Assembly: GCA_903895475.1 (NCBI GenBank)
Contig: CAITUF010000312.1
Location: forward strand, 1 to 6,536
Reading direction: 5' to 3'
Origin: an uncultured Opitutia bacterium
Lineage (GTDB): Bacteria > Verrucomicrobiota > Verrucomicrobiia > Opitutales > UBA953
DNA: 6,536 bases
Shown: piece after piece, positions 6,445-6,536 of the stretch
How positions within the stretch are numbered: the first letter of the stretch is position 1
Layout of the letters: each line of letters opens with the position of its first letter
The notes under the pieces: generated by a model
What the model was told of the DNA's origin: nothing
Database searches by the model: none
Seen by the model: the letters and a program-made list of their open reading frames with translations, nothing else
Made by a program: the position numbers and the translations under genes

Positions 6445-6459
6445 GCCTAAAAAGTAGGC
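6445..6459. repeat. Short inverted repeat before the divergent start
   Basis: GCCTA, then AAAAG, then TAGGC: 5-bp perfect arms with a 5-nt spacer, ending 5 nt before the ATG at 6465. It could be a small operator or an RNA hairpin over the ribosome-binding region of the divergent gene. At this size chance cannot be excluded. Confidence 0.22.
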
Positions 6460-6464
6460 CACGT

Positions 6465-6536
6465 ATGGCAGTTCCGCCCCCCAAACGCCAACCTCCTCGC
6501 CCAGGCGCACGTCGACTCGCCTCCGAGCAACCCGAG
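6465..6536 (+). CDS. Possible divergent gene, 5' end only
   Basis: An ATG at 6465 opens a frame that stays open for 24 codons to the window end, giving MAVPPPKRQPPRPG followed by ARRLASEQPE. The Pro/Arg-rich start is too short to identify; basic, disordered N-termini of this kind occur in RNA-binding proteins, among others. It runs divergently from leuC across a 122-nt intergenic region, which is a sensible place for a gene start. An agtagg at 6453-6458 is a poor Shine-Dalgarno candidate. It could be chance in GC-rich DNA, so this is a tentative call. Confidence 0.4.
   Translation, partial: MAVPPPKRQPPRPGARRLASEQPE

Noticed and set aside
6343..6464. Leucine leader peptide or T-box upstream of leuC
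   Set aside because: There is no run of Leu codons, no T-box-like conserved core and no terminator hairpin with a T tract on the minus strand in this 122-nt region.

Overview
The window is a compact, GC-rich bacterial chromosome segment with no mobile element, phage, tRNA, rRNA or CRISPR signature. The gene content (sucCD, leuCD, TM2/GYF_2 membrane proteins, small exported proteins of unknown function) and the LeuD type suggest a member of the Planctomycetes-Verrucomicrobia-Chlamydiae group, most likely Verrucomicrobiota (Opitutae-like). This placement is an inference from protein style, not a search result.

Plus strand, left part (1-2103): the 3' end of sucC and complete sucD (the two subunits of succinyl-CoA synthetase, TCA cycle) end at a strong intrinsic terminator. 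Two small paralogous membrane-protein genes follow: a GYF_2-TM2 fusion (141 aa) and a bare TM2 protein (78 aa). A second strong terminator closes this pair.

Plus strand, middle (2189-3923): two secreted or periplasmic proteins lie 4 nt apart. The first is a 311-aa beta-rich protein resembling DUF3472. The second is a 264-aa protein with an HELGH zinc-peptidase motif. They look like one transcription unit of unknown function.

Minus strand, right part (6342 down to 3922): leuC, a 94-codon gene of unknown function and leuD form an operon for isopropylmalate isomerase (leucine biosynthesis). The small gene starts inside the leuC stop codon (TAATG overlap). The operon ends at a cUUCGg-loop terminator that lies between the convergent leuD and peptidase genes. 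The 122-nt region upstream of leuC holds a candidate promoter and two short inverted repeats. It is followed by the start of a possible divergent gene cut by the window end.

The most notable features are the unrecognised gene embedded between leuC and leuD, the absence of Shine-Dalgarno sequences at essentially every start (several starts follow pyrimidine-rich leaders instead), the unexplained secreted protein/peptidase pair, and an insertion next to the CoA-site region of SucD. No clearly new multi-gene system such as a defence island is visible. The exported pair and the leuC-orf94-leuD arrangement are the best candidates for something undescribed.
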